From assembly GCA_039594205.1 (NCBI GenBank), contig JBCNNW010000001.1:124001-188000 (forward strand): 64,000 nucleotides of DNA, read 5' to 3'. Position 1 is the stretch's first letter. Every line of letters begins with the position of its first letter. A model generated the notes under the pieces. The model made no database searches and was not told the origin of the DNA. It was given only the letters and a program-made list of their open reading frames with translations. Made by a program: the position numbers and the translations under genes. Positions 34,119 through 43,692 of the stretch are shown here, piece after piece. This stretch comes from Pseudescherichia sp039594205 (GTDB lineage Bacteria > Pseudomonadota > Gammaproteobacteria > Enterobacterales > Enterobacteriaceae).

Positions 34119-37100
34119 CTAATCGGTAGCGCTCTTCTCCGCTTTACCTGCCAGCTGCGCCAAAAAGTCGTAGCGTTTTTGCAGGTCGGCGGTGGCATCC
34201 CTCCACAGCTGCTCAGCTACCTCCGGCTGCTGGGCATTGAGACGGCGGAAGCGCTGCTCCTTCAGCAGCGTGTCGGCCAGCGCGTCTGACGGCGGACGGG
34301 AGTCCAGCGCCAGCGGCAGCTTGCCTTCGTCGGCGCGACGCGGATCGAAACGATAGAGCGGCCAGAAGCCGGTGGCCGTTAGCTGGCGCATCTGATCGTG
34401 GCTGAGGGCCAGATCGTAGCCGTGCTCTTCGCAGGGGCTGTAGGCGATAATCAACGATGGTCCCGGATAGGACTCCGCCTCCTGAATCGCCTTCACCGTC
34501 TGGTTAAGCTGCGCGCCAAGCGAGATCTGCGCCACGTAGACATGGCCATACATCATCATGCTAACGCCCAGATCCTTACGCGCCTTGCGTTTGCCGTGCT
34601 CGCCAAACTTGGTCACCGCCCCCAGCGGCGTCGCCTTCGAGGCCTGACCGCCGGTGTTGGAGTAACACTGGGTATCCAGCACCAAAATATTCACGTTCTC
34701 CGTCAGACTCAGGACGTGATCCAGGCCGCCAAAGCCAATGTCGTAAGCCCAGCCGTCGCCGCCAATCAGCCAGACAGATTTCTCCACCAGCGCGTCGGCA
34801 TCGGTTAGCAGCTCTTCCGCGCCCGCCACGCCGGTAAGGTGCTGGCGCAGGGCGGCAACCTGTTCCCGACGAACCTCCGGCGTCGCGTCAGCATGCAGCG
34901 CCGCGTTAAGCTCTGCCGGGATCGCCCCGGAGAAGCTCTCCAGCAGGCGCATCACCCGCTGGCGATGCTGATCAACGGTAAGACGGAAGCCCAGCCCGAA
35001 CTCGGCGTTATCTTCAAACAGTGAGTTAGCCCATGCCGGACCACGCCCGTTGGCATCGGTGGTGTAGGGGGTAGAGGGCAGGTTGCCGCCGTAGATTGAC
35101 GAGCAGCCTGTGGCGTTGGCAATCAGCATCCGGTCGCCGTAGAGCTGGGTCAGCAGCTTGATATAAGGCGTTTCGCCGCAGCCCGAGCAGGCCCCGGAGT
35201 ACTCAAAAAGCGGGGTAAGCAGCTGCGAGGTGCGAATGTCGATACGCTCCAGCGTATTGCGGTCCATCTCTGGCAGGTCAAGGAAGACGTCATAGTTAAC
35301 TTTTTCCTCCTCCACGTGCTCAAGGCGTGACATCATGTTGATGGCCTTGATCTCCGGGTTCTGGCGATCTTTGGCCGGGCACACTTCAACGCAGAGATTA
35401 CAGCCGGTGCAATCTTCTGGCGCGACCTGAAGAACATACTTCTGTCCGCGCATGTCGCGGGATTTAACGTCCAGCGACTGTAAAGAGGCGGGGGCGTTGT
35501 CCAGCGCCTCGGGAGAGACGACCTTCGCACGGATGGCGGAGTGCGGGCAGGCAGCCACGCAGTGGTTACACTGGGTACAGATCTCCGGCTTCCAGATCGG
35601 GATCGCTTCGGCAATGTTGCGTTTTTCCCAGCGGGTGGTGCCTACTGGCCAGGTGCCATCCGGCGGCAGGGCGGAGACCGGCAGCGCATCACCTAGCCCC
35701 GCCAGCATTGCAGCGGTGACGGTTTTCACAAAGTCCGGCGCGGCGTCGCTGACCACCGGCGGGCGGTACGGGCTGGAGGCGTTAACCTGCTCCAGCGGAA
35801 CCTCGAACAGCGACTCGCGGGCCAGGGCCAGCGCCTGCCAGTTGCGCTCGACCAGCTCCTGGCCTTTGCTGCTGTAGCTTTTGGCAATGGCACCCTGCAA
35901 AGCGGCCAGCGCGCTGTCGCCGGGTAAGATCTGCGTCAGATGGAAAAATGCCATCTGCATGACGGTATTGATCCGCGCCGCCAGACCGCACTCGCGGGCA
36001 ATCTTCGCTGCGTTAATAATATAGAAGCGGGCCTGCTTCTGGTTCAGTACCGCCTGCACCTCCTGCGGCAGCCGCACCCAGACCTCGTCGGCACTATAGG
36101 GCGTATTGAGCAGGAAGATACCGCCAGGCTTCAGGCGCTCGGCCATCTGGTACTTATCGATAAACTGTAGCTGGTGGCAGCCAACAAAATCTGCCTGGGC
36201 GATCAGATAGGCGGAACGGATCGGCTGCTCGCTGACCCGCAGATGGGACACCGTCAGGCCGCCCGCTTTTTTCGAGTCGTAGACGAAGTAGCCCTGGGCA
36301 TACCACGGCGTGGCGTTACCGATAATTTTGATATTGTTTTTAGTCGCCGAGACGCTGCCGTCGCTGCCCAGACCGTAGAACAGCGCTTCAAGTTTAGCGC
36401 CCGAGGGCAGGGTGTTCTCCGGCAGCGGCAGGGAGAGGTTGGTCACGTCATCATAGATGCCGACGGTAAAACGCGGCCTGGGTTTCTCGACCTGCAGCTC
36501 GTTAAAGATAGCCAGCACGCACTCCGGGCCAAACTCCTTCGAGGAGAGACCGTAGCGCCCGCCGATCACCCGCGGCAGCGTGTCGCGCTCGCCCTGGTTA
36601 AAGGCTTCTGCCAGCGCAGTCATGATATCGAGATAGAGCGGCTCCGCCTGTGCGCCTGGCTCTTTGGTGCGATCCAGTACGGCAATGCGCTGGGCGCTCT
36701 GTGGCAGCGCTGCCAGCAGATGCTGGGCCGAGAAGGGGCGATAGAGGCGCACCTTCAGCACGCCGACCTTCTCATGGCGGGTTAGCAGCTCATCTACTAC
36801 CTCTTCGCAGGTGCCGATCGCGGAACCCATAATCACAATGATCCGCTCCGCCTGCGGATGGCCATAGTACTCAAACGGTTGATAGCGGCGGCCAGTGGCC
36901 TCGGCAAAGTCATCCATTGCCTGTTCAACGTGTTCATATACCGCGTTGTACCACGGGTTGGTCGCCTCGCGAGACTGGAAATAGGTATCCGGGTTTGCAG
37001 AGGTGCCGCGGATCGCCGGATGGTCCGGGTTTAGGGCGCGAGCGCGATGGGCGGCGATCTCATCGGCGGGAAGCATGCTGCGGATGGTCTCATCAGCCAG

Positions 37101-37643
37101 CGGGACGATTTTGTTGATCTCGTGAGAGGTGCGGAAGCCGTCAAAGAAGTGGATAAAAGGCACCCGGCTCTTCAGGGTCGCAATATGGGAGATCAACGCA
37201 AAATCCTGTGCTTCCTGGACACTGCCTGCGCAGAGCATGGCGCAGCCGGTCTGGCGTACGGCCATCACGTCGGAGTGGTCGCCAAAGATAGAGAGCGCGT
37301 GGGTGGCAACGGTACGGGCGGCAACGTGCAGCACAAAAGGCGTCAGCTGACCGGCCAGTTTGTAGAGGGTGGGGATCATCAGCAGCAGACCCTGCGATGA
37401 GGTAAAGGAGGTCGAGAGCGCCCCTGTTTGCAACGCGCCGTGCACGGCGGCAATCGCCCCGGCTTCAGACTGCATCTCTACCACGCGAGGCGTATCGCCC
37501 CAGACGTTTTTCAACCCGTTGCCGGCCCAGGCATCCGCCTGCTCTGCCATCGTCGAGCTGGGGGTAATCGGGTATATGGCGATAACTTCGCTGGTCCGGA
37601 ACGCCACCGAGGCGACCGCGCCATTACCATCAACTGTAATCAT
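34119..37643 (-). CDS. nifJ: Pyruvate:flavodoxin/ferredoxin oxidoreductase
   Basis: A 1174-residue single-chain PFOR, as long as E. coli YdbK/Pfo. In order it has the pyruvate-binding domains I-II, a central gamma domain, two 4Fe-4S motifs (CTQCNHCVAACP and CTGCNLCVEVCP), and a TPP domain with GDGWAYDIGFGGLDH and TQCYSNTGGQ. The extra cluster cysteines include CSGCGETPY. It oxidises pyruvate to acetyl-CoA and passes electrons to flavodoxin or ferredoxin. It stands in the backbone position next to ydbJ, so it is more likely the housekeeping pfo homologue than a nitrogen-fixation gene. Confidence 0.95.
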   Translation of the reverse strand: MITVDGNGAVASVAFRTSEVIAIYPITPSSTMAEQADAWAGNGLKNVWGDTPRVVEMQSEAGAIAAVHGALQTGALSTSFTSSQGLLLMIPTLYKLAGQLTPFVLHVAARTVATHALSIFGDHSDVMAVRQTGCAMLCAGSVQEAQDFALISHIATLKSRVPFIHFFDGFRTSHEINKIVPLADETIRSMLPADEIAAHRARALNPDHPAIRGTSANPDTYFQSREATNPWYNAVYEHVEQAMDDFAEATGRRYQPFEYYGHPQAERIIVIMGSAIGTCEEVVDELLTRHEKVGVLKVRLYRPFSAQHLLAALPQSAQRIAVLDRTKEPGAQAEPLYLDIMTALAEAFNQGERDTLPRVIGGRYGLSSKEFGPECVLAIFNELQVEKPRPRFTVGIYDDVTNLSLPLPENTLPSGAKLEALFYGLGSDGSVSATKNNIKIIGNATPWYAQGYFVYDSKKAGGLTVSHLRVSEQPIRSAYLIAQADFVGCHQLQFIDKYQMAERLKPGGIFLLNTPYSADEVWVRLPQEVQAVLNQKQARFYIINAAKIARECGLAARINTVMQMAFFHLTQILPGDSALAALQGAIAKSYSSKGQELVERNWQALALARESLFEVPLEQVNASSPYRPPVVSDAAPDFVKTVTAAMLAGLGDALPVSALPPDGTWPVGTTRWEKRNIAEAIPIWKPEICTQCNHCVAACPHSAIRAKVVSPEALDNAPASLQSLDVKSRDMRGQKYVLQVAPEDCTGCNLCVEVCPAKDRQNPEIKAINMMSRLEHVEEEKVNYDVFLDLPEMDRNTLERIDIRTSQLLTPLFEYSGACSGCGETPYIKLLTQLYGDRMLIANATGCSSIYGGNLPSTPYTTDANGRGPAWANSLFEDNAEFGLGFRLTVDQHRQRVMRLLESFSGAIPAELNAALHADATPEVRREQVAALRQHLTGVAGAEELLTDADALVEKSVWLIGGDGWAYDIGFGGLDHVLSLTENVNILVLDTQCYSNTGGQASKATPLGAVTKFGEHGKRKARKDLGVSMMMYGHVYVAQISLGAQLNQTVKAIQEAESYPGPSLIIAYSPCEEHGYDLALSHDQMRQLTATGFWPLYRFDPRRADEGKLPLALDSRPPSDALADTLLKEQRFRRLNAQQPEVAEQLWRDATADLQKRYDFLAQLAGKAEKSATD

Positions 37644-38068
37644 AGATTTGCTCTCATTGCGTAAATGTTCACTCTCTCACTCCAGTATAGACAGAGGTCC
37701 TGAAGCGGTTTTTGATCTGAAAGTGAAGATATCGCAAAATCCAGCCCTGCATTTTTCCATACGTAGCACTGGGAAACTATTTTCATTTTCCCCTTGCACT
37801 GTGCGGTTAATCATGCGTTAATAGCATAACGATGTAGCACTGAAATTATCTTTGTACTCCACGAAACCCTCTCACTGTTTGTATCTTCTGATATTTCCCT
37901 GTAGATGTTTTCCCTGCTGATAAGTATTTTATTCAGCCAGTAATTTTCTCTGCAACTAATTCTCCAAAAACGATAACGACCGCTATACTTGTAATGGGAA
38001 TCAGCGGGTTAAGGCAGACTCAGACGGTCAGCCCTCGTTGAACATAATTATGAAAAAAGGATACTACT
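37644..38068. other. Intergenic between nifJ and ymcF
   Basis: This 425-base stretch holds the nifJ promoter on the minus strand and the 5' leader of the small cold-shock-type gene. A possible -10 TATACT lies at 37984-37989. No coding region or strong hairpin is visible. A long leader would fit cold-shock mRNA control, but this is not demonstrated. Confidence 0.4.
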
Positions 38069-38263
38069 ATTACTAATCACATTCATTTCCGCTGCCCGTG
38101 CTGTCATGGGTCACAATACAGAACCTCACATTTTGACGTTAGCGAATCTAACCCTTTCGGCGCAAAATGCATTTTTTGTAAATCATCCATGGTCATTCTG
38201 GATAACGTTTCAGCACCTCTCTCCGCTGCCCACGTAGCGCTGGATTTACGCACCTCAGCGTAA
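38069..38263 (+). CDS. ymcF: YmcF/YnfQ-type cold-shock small zinc-ribbon protein, ATT start
   Basis: A 64-residue protein reading M-TNHIHFRCPCCHGSQYRTS and ending DLRTSA. It has two CxxC-type pairs (C9-x-C11/C12 and C34-x-x-C37) that could bind zinc. It closely resembles E. coli YmcF/YnfQ, small proteins induced by cold and reported to start at non-AUG codons. Here an in-frame TGA at 38051-38053 allows only the codons AAA, AAG, GAT, ACT, ACT before ATT at 38069, so no ATG or GTG start exists. AAGG lies 8 bases upstream of ATT. Function is unknown. It sits between nifJ and ydbJ, with no cspA-family gene in the window. Confidence 0.85.
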   Translation: MTNHIHFRCPCCHGSQYRTSHFDVSESNPFGAKCIFCKSSMVILDNVSAPLSAAHVALDLRTSA

Positions 38264-38400
38264 ACCCCTTTCAGACTGTGGCATAGCGTCAGAGTGGCAA
38301 AAAACGCTATGCCGGACAGAAAACCCGCATCCTCCTCTCGACGTCAGGCGCTACGCTGCCTATTATGCATAGGTTTTGCTAACTCAGAAGGGGAGAAGAA

Positions 38401-38667
38401 ATGCGTACAGCGTTATGGATAGGGTGTGCCGTCTGGTTACTTTCGGCATGTAGCAGCGAGCCTGTACAGCAGGCCACGGCGGCGCATGTCGCGCCAGGGC
38501 TGAAGGCTGCTATGTCGAGTACGGGTGAAGCAAACTGTGCCATGATTGGCGGTTCGCTCTCTATTGCCCGTCAGCTGGATGGTTCCGCCACGGGCATGTG
38601 TGCGCTGCCTAACGGTAAACGCTGTAGCGAGCAATCTCTTGCCACAGGTACCTGCGGCAGCTACTGA
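38401..38667 (+). CDS. ydbJ: DUF333 lipoprotein YdbJ
   Basis: An 88-residue protein with a lipoprotein signal (WLLSACSS, lipid-anchored cysteine C17). The mature domain has the DUF333 pattern, ending LPNGKRCSEQSLATGTCGSY. Its place between nifJ and hslJ matches E. coli ydbJ. It is probably anchored in the outer membrane; role unknown. It ends directly against the hslJ stop on the opposite strand. An AAGGGGAG ribosome site precedes the ATG. Confidence 0.85.
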   Translation: MRTALWIGCAVWLLSACSSEPVQQATAAHVAPGLKAAMSSTGEANCAMIGGSLSIARQLDGSATGMCALPNGKRCSEQSLATGTCGSY

Positions 38668-39090
38668 TTACTGTCCTGCGTCAGCCAGCTTATAGATGAG
38701 CGTCTGATCCGCCGTTGTCAGCGTAAGTTGACTATCGGTCAGGTCTACCTGCGCGCCCTCATTAAGTAGGGTGCCAATAACGCTATCCAGCTCGCTGCGC
38801 TGCGGATCGGCACAGGCCATGCGGGTCATCACCAGCTCTTTCGCCGTCAGCTCGCCGCTGGAGAGTTTCCCCTGGCCCGAGAAGCGGTTACACATGCTGC
38901 CAGAGATGGCCATTTTCTCGCCGAAGCGTAGCTCGGGCGGATTCTCGCCGGGCGTGACAGCGGTGCCGTTAACGTTTTCCAGCACAAAGCGGTGGCCGAT
39001 AAGCTGCTCGCTGGTTACTGAAACCTTCCCGTCCCGCACGCAGCCTGCCAGCAGAACACACAGCGCAGTTAACGCGATAACTCTTTTCAT
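38668..39090 (-). CDS. hslJ: Heat-inducible outer-membrane lipoprotein HslJ
   Basis: A 140-residue protein, the same length as E. coli HslJ, starting at the ATG at 39090 (MKRVIALTALCVLLAGCVRD) with lipobox LAGC at C17. The META/HslJ domain follows (HRFVLENVNGTAV, FGEKMAISGSMCNRFSGQGK). It is linked to heat and novobiocin response in E. coli. The open frame upstream of 39090 lacks a plausible start and would remove the signal peptide from the N-terminus. Confidence 0.92.
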   Translation of the reverse strand: MKRVIALTALCVLLAGCVRDGKVSVTSEQLIGHRFVLENVNGTAVTPGENPPELRFGEKMAISGSMCNRFSGQGKLSSGELTAKELVMTRMACADPQRSELDSVIGTLLNEGAQVDLTDSQLTLTTADQTLIYKLADAGQ

Positions 39091-39168
39091 AAGGATTCCC
39101 TGAACGTTCTCCATGACTGTTTCTATCTTATCAGTACGGTGGGGGATGTCTTGCGGGATAGTCTGAAA

Positions 39169-39190
39169 CTCCCCCCGCCAGCGGAGGGAG
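39169..39190 (-). terminator. Probable ldhA terminator
   Basis: On the minus strand CTCCCTCCGC pairs with GCGGGGGGAG (one G-T pair, TGGC loop) and is followed by TTTC. It begins 16 bases past the ldhA stop. The short T-run makes it a modest terminator. Confidence 0.5.
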
Positions 39191-39205
39191 CAGATCTTAG
39201 CGTAT

Positions 39206-40195
39206 CTATACCAGTGTGTTAGGGCAGACGTCGCCATTTTCCAGCTGGCGCAGGTTCTCCAGCGTGGTTTCCGAAATGCTGATCAGCGCTTCAGCAGTTA
39301 AAAATGCCTGATGGCCGGTGAACAGTACGTTATGGCAGGCTGAAAGACGACGGAAGATATCATCCTGAATCACGTCGTTAGACTTGTCTTCAAAGAAGAG
39401 ATCGCGCTCGTTCTCATACACGTCCATGCCCAGCGCACCAATCTTCTGCGTCTTCAGCGCCTCGATAGCGGCCTGGGAGTCGACCAGACCGCCGCGGCTG
39501 GTGTTAATAATCATCACACCATCCTTCATCTGCGCAAAGGAGTCGCGGTTAAGAAGATGGTAGTTATCAGACGTCAGCGGACAGTGCAGAGTAATGACAT
39601 CGGCATTGGCAAACAGCGTCGGCAGATCGACATACTCGACGCCTAACTCCAGCGCCGCCGCGCTCGGGTAGGGATCGGACGCCAGCAGGCGCATACCAAA
39701 ACCTTTCAGAATACGCAGGGTTGCCACGCCAATCTTCCCGGTACCAATCACCCCAGCGGTTTTGCCGTGCATAGTGAAGCCGGTCAGCCCCTCCAGCGAG
39801 AAGTTGGCGTCGCGGGTACGCTGATAGGCGCGATGGATACGACGGTTAAGGGTCATCATCATGCCGACGGCGTGTTCGGCGACCGCTTCCGGCGAGTAGG
39901 CCGGGACGCGAACCACGCGCAGCCCCAGCTCTTTGGCCGCATTGAGATCGACATTATTAAACCCGGCACAGCGCAGGGCGATAAATTTAACCCCATGCCT
40001 CTTTAACTCTTCCAGCACCGGACGACTGCCATCATCGTTAACAAAGATGCACACTCCGTCGCAGCCGTGGGCCGTTTTCGCAGTTTTTTCCGTTAACAGA
40101 AAGTCGAAGAATTCGAGATCGTATTGATAGCTCTCGTTAACCTGTTGCAGGTACTTTTTATCGTACTGCTTGGTGCTGTATACGGCGAGTTTCAT
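39206..40195 (-). CDS. ldhA: D-lactate dehydrogenase (fermentative)
   Basis: A 329-residue D-2-hydroxyacid dehydrogenase matching E. coli LdhA in length and sequence (MKLAVYSTKQYDKKYLQQVN). The NAD-binding motif is GVIGTGKIGVATLRILKGFG, and the catalytic histidine is in FTGHQAFLT. It reduces pyruvate to D-lactate with NADH during anaerobic or acid growth. It stands next to hslJ as in E. coli, but zinT separates it from ydbH here. Confidence 0.95.
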   Translation of the reverse strand: MKLAVYSTKQYDKKYLQQVNESYQYDLEFFDFLLTEKTAKTAHGCDGVCIFVNDDGSRPVLEELKRHGVKFIALRCAGFNNVDLNAAKELGLRVVRVPAYSPEAVAEHAVGMMMTLNRRIHRAYQRTRDANFSLEGLTGFTMHGKTAGVIGTGKIGVATLRILKGFGMRLLASDPYPSAAALELGVEYVDLPTLFANADVITLHCPLTSDNYHLLNRDSFAQMKDGVMIINTSRGGLVDSQAAIEALKTQKIGALGMDVYENERDLFFEDKSNDVIQDDIFRRLSACHNVLFTGHQAFLTAEALISISETTLENLRQLENGDVCPNTLV

Positions 40196-40269
40196 AGGCT
40201 GTTCTCCAGTGATTTAGGAGTAATTATAGCTATTTACGTCATGTCTTAACATAATAATTGATGTGATTA

Positions 40270-40286
40270 ATGTTATATTATAACAT
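40270..40286. promoter_or_regulatory. Zur operator upstream of zinT
   Basis: ATGTTATATTATAACAT is a perfect odd-centred palindrome (8-base arms) that fits the Zur box of zinT, znuA and znuC in enterics. It lies 33 bases before the zinT start, which places it over or beside the promoter. Zinc-loaded Zur would repress the gene. Confidence 0.88.
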
Positions 40287-40318
40287 CTCAACTCTTAACA
40301 TGGACTGAGGGTATAACG

Positions 40319-40969
40319 TTGGCTAATCATTTTGGAAATTTTGCAGTCGCTCTGGGTGCGTTACTAATCGGTGGGCAGGCACTGGCACACGGTCACCATT
40401 CGCACGGTAAGCCGCTGACGGCGCTGGAACAAAAAGCTGCCGAAGGTGAGTTCGATGATAAAGATGTCAAAGCACGCGATCTGAGCGACTGGGACGGCAT
40501 GTGGCAATCCATCTATCCCTATCTGCTAAGCGGCGATCTCGATCCGGTTTTCAAAAAGAAAGCGGAGAAAGATAAGAGCAAAACGGCTGACGAGATTAAA
40601 GAGTACTACCGCAAGGGATATATTACCGACGTTGATACGCTGGGCATTGAGAACGGTGTGATGGAGTTTCATACCGGCGACAAGGTGAGCAGCTGTAAAT
40701 ACGTGTCCGCGGGCTACAAAATTCTTACCTACGTGTCCGGTAAAAAGGGCGTCCGCTATCTGTTTGAGTGTCAGGACGCCAGCAGCAGCGCGCCTAAGTT
40801 CGTGCAGTTTAGCGATCATACGATTGGCCCACGCAAGTCAGCGCACTTCCATATCTTTATGGGCAACACCTCCCAGGAGGCGCTGCTGAAGGAGATGGAC
40901 AACTGGCCGACCTACTATCCGTATCAGCTCAGCAAAGAGCAGGTGGTCGACGAGATGCTGCACCACTAA
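40319..40969 (+). CDS. zinT: Periplasmic zinc-binding protein ZinT
   Basis: A 216-residue ZinT with near-identical segments to E. coli (SHGKPLTALEQKAA, LSDWDGMWQS, HFHIFMGN, NWPTYYPYQLS). The signal peptide ends at ALA23, followed by the histidine-rich HGHHSHG. The start is a TTG at 40319 behind TGAGGG; the nearest upstream ATG (40300) is out of frame and no in-frame ATG gives the signal. It scavenges zinc for ZnuABC. Its place between ldhA and ydbH differs from E. coli, where zinT lies elsewhere. Confidence 0.93.
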   Translation: MANHFGNFAVALGALLIGGQALAHGHHSHGKPLTALEQKAAEGEFDDKDVKARDLSDWDGMWQSIYPYLLSGDLDPVFKKKAEKDKSKTADEIKEYYRKGYITDVDTLGIENGVMEFHTGDKVSSCKYVSAGYKILTYVSGKKGVRYLFECQDASSSAPKFVQFSDHTIGPRKSAHFHIFMGNTSQEALLKEMDNWPTYYPYQLSKEQVVDEMLHH

Positions 40970-41058
40970 AAGTAAGGGTCGTTGAGAGTATGTAATCAAC
41001 AGCTTAACGTGGCACAATGGCGTCAGTATGAGTTACTTTTCGGGATGCTGACTTGCCC

Positions 41059-43692
41059 ATGAAGGGTAGATACAAAGCCGCCATTGCGCTTCTCCTGGTG
41101 TTGATACTGCTGCCGCTGACGCTGCTGCTTACGCTCGCCCAATGGCTGCCGGGGCTGGCGGGGATCTGGCTACCTGCAGGTACCCGTATTATGCTGGAGG
41201 CCAGCCCGCGCCTGACCCGACACGCGCTGTACATCCCTGACCTGCGTTACCTGGTGGGGGATTGCCCCCTCGCCTGGATCCAGAACGCCGAGATCGCTCA
41301 TCCCAGCCGCTGGCAGGTAACCATCGACGCGATTGATCTCCACCAAAGCTGTCTGGCAAAGCTCCCTGAAACCGATCCCACTACCGCCGCGCCGCGTACC
41401 CTGGCCGAGTGGCAAGCCATGCTGCCCTATACGTGGATTGATATTAAGCGGGTGACAGTGTCACCTTTTCAGTCATGGGAGGGGACGCTATCTCTCTCGT
41501 TAACCCCACAGGTTCAGCAGCTGCGCTATCGCGGCAAACGGCTCAGGCTTGATGGCACCCTGCGCGGACAGACGCTGAGGGTTAACGAGCTGGCGCTCTC
41601 CCTGCTGGATGGCCAGCCGCCGATTGCCCTGTCGGGGGAGTTTACCCTGCCGCGCCTGCCCGCCGGGGTACCGGTTAACGGGCGGGCCACGGCGACGCTC
41701 AGCCTGCCGCAGATACCTTCCGGCGTCGATGCCGAGGTGGAGTGGCGGGGTAACGCCGGTCAGCTGATCGTCATGGCCAGGGACAACCCCGATCCTTTGC
41801 TGGATCTGCCCTGGCAGGTGACCCGACAGCAGCTGACGATGAGCGATGGCCGCTGGCAGTGGCCTCATCAGGCGGGTCTTCCTCTGAGCGGGCGCGTTGG
41901 TCTGCAGGTGAAAAACTGGCAGCAGGGGCTGGAGAAGAGCGAAATTAGCGGTCGGCTCAACGTACTAACCCAGGGGCAGGCCGGCAAGGGCAACGCGGTG
42001 CTGAGTTTCGGGCCGGGGCGCTTGAGCATGCAGGAGAGCGCAATGCCGCTCCAGCTCACCGGCGAGGCGAAGCAGGGGGATCTGATCTTCTACGCGATGC
42101 TGCCAGCCCAGTTAACGGGTTCGCTGGCCGAGCCGCAGCTGCGCTTCTCTCCCGGCGCGCTGCTGCGCTCCCGAGGGCGAGTGATTGACTCCCTGAATAT
42201 TGATGAGGTGCGCTGGCCGCTGGCTGGCGTCACGCTGACCCGCCAGGGAATTGACGGGCGGCTCCAGGCTATTTTACGGGCGCATGAGGCGCAGCTGGGT
42301 GATTTTGCTCTGCACCTTGATGGCCGCGCGCAGAATTTTTTGCCGGACAACGGGCTATGGCAGTGGGCCTATTGGGGCGACGGCAACTTTACTCCAATGC
42401 AGGCACGCTGGGACGTTAAGGGCCGGGGAGAGTGGCGGGATAGCGAGATCGTCCTGACGGATCTCTCTACCGGTTTCGACAAGTTGCAGTATGGCACGTT
42501 ACAGGTACGCCAGCCGAGAATGGTGCTCGACGCCCCTGTTCGCTGGTCGCGGGACCCGCTGCATCCGCACTTTAGCGGCGCGCTGGCGCTGGAGGCTCAG
42601 GAGACCTCTTTCAACGGCGGCGGGGCGCTGCCCCCCTCAACGCTTAAGTTTAGCGTCGAGGGCAGTGAACCGACGCAATTCCAGTTCAAAGGCGATCTTC
42701 ATGCAGCAGCGATCGGTCCGGTACGGGTCAATGGTCGCTGGGATGGAGAGCGCCTGCGCGGTCTGGCGTGGTGGCCGCGCCAGCCGTTAAAGGTTTTTCA
42801 GCCGCTGGTGCCGCCCGACTGGAAGATGGATCTGCGCGACGGTGAACTCTATGCCCAGATTGCGTTCTCTGCTGCGACGGACCAGGGGTTTGAAGCGGGT
42901 GGTCACGGCGCGATCCGTCGGGGCAGTGCCTGGCTGCCCGATAATAAGTTCAACGGCGTCGATTTTGTCTTACCCTTCCGCTTTAGCGAGGCGGGCTGGC
43001 AGTTTGGCACGCGGGGTCCAGTATCGCTGCGCATCGCTGAGATTAGCAACCAGGTTACCGCCCGCAACTTTACCGCCGATCTGCAGGGAGCCTACCCCTG
43101 GCGCGAGGATAATCCGCTGCTGCTTAGCGACGTCAGCGTCGATCTGCTGGGCGGCAAGGTGACCATGCAGCAGCTGCGGATGCCCCAGCACGATGCCGCG
43201 CTGCTGCGCCTGCAACAAATCTCCTCAAGCGAGCTGATTTCCGCCCTGCATCCAAAACAGATCGCGCTCTCCGGGCCAATTAACGGCGCGCTGCCGCTCT
43301 GGCTGACGCATGATAAGTGGCTGATTAAAGATGGCTGGCTAAACAGCCCGAGCGCGCTGACGCTGCGTCTTGATAATGATACTGCCGACGCGCTGGCGAA
43401 GAAGAATATCGCGGCGGGGGCGGCCATTAACTGGCTGCGCTATATGGAGATCTCGCGCTCCTGGACTACGCTCAACCTCGATAAACAGGGCGCGCTGACG
43501 CTTCAGGCCACGCTGCACGGCACCAGCTTCGTTGATGGGAAACGCAACACCGTGAATCTCAACTACCATCATGAAGAAAACGTATTCACCCTGTGGCGCA
43601 GCCTGCGCTACGGCGACAACGTAGAGACATGGCTTGAACAGCATGCGGCACTGCCGGGCTGCTCAGCCGACCGGGGATGTAAGGAAAAATAA
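41059..43692 (+). CDS. ydbH: AsmA-like intermembrane protein YdbH
   Basis: An 877-residue protein matching E. coli YdbH throughout. It has one N-terminal membrane anchor (AAIALLLVLILLPLTLLLTL), then a long periplasmic beta-groove of the TamB/AsmA type and a conserved C-terminal end (LNYHHEENVFTLWRSLR). YdbH works with YnbE in lipid transport between the two membranes. I use the ATG at 41059 rather than the TTG at 41053. The stop overlaps the ynbE start (TAATG). Confidence 0.93.
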   Translation: MKGRYKAAIALLLVLILLPLTLLLTLAQWLPGLAGIWLPAGTRIMLEASPRLTRHALYIPDLRYLVGDCPLAWIQNAEIAHPSRWQVTIDAIDLHQSCLAKLPETDPTTAAPRTLAEWQAMLPYTWIDIKRVTVSPFQSWEGTLSLSLTPQVQQLRYRGKRLRLDGTLRGQTLRVNELALSLLDGQPPIALSGEFTLPRLPAGVPVNGRATATLSLPQIPSGVDAEVEWRGNAGQLIVMARDNPDPLLDLPWQVTRQQLTMSDGRWQWPHQAGLPLSGRVGLQVKNWQQGLEKSEISGRLNVLTQGQAGKGNAVLSFGPGRLSMQESAMPLQLTGEAKQGDLIFYAMLPAQLTGSLAEPQLRFSPGALLRSRGRVIDSLNIDEVRWPLAGVTLTRQGIDGRLQAILRAHEAQLGDFALHLDGRAQNFLPDNGLWQWAYWGDGNFTPMQARWDVKGRGEWRDSEIVLTDLSTGFDKLQYGTLQVRQPRMVLDAPVRWSRDPLHPHFSGALALEAQETSFNGGGALPPSTLKFSVEGSEPTQFQFKGDLHAAAIGPVRVNGRWDGERLRGLAWWPRQPLKVFQPLVPPDWKMDLRDGELYAQIAFSAATDQGFEAGGHGAIRRGSAWLPDNKFNGVDFVLPFRFSEAGWQFGTRGPVSLRIAEISNQVTARNFTADLQGAYPWREDNPLLLSDVSVDLLGGKVTMQQLRMPQHDAALLRLQQISSSELISALHPKQIALSGPINGALPLWLTHDKWLIKDGWLNSPSALTLRLDNDTADALAKKNIAAGAAINWLRYMEISRSWTTLNLDKQGALTLQATLHGTSFVDGKRNTVNLNYHHEENVFTLWRSLRYGDNVETWLEQHAALPGCSADRGCKEK

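Noticed and set aside
34119..37643. nifJ as evidence for nitrogen fixation
   Set aside because: The gene is in the pfo/ydbK backbone position and no other nif gene is present in the window.
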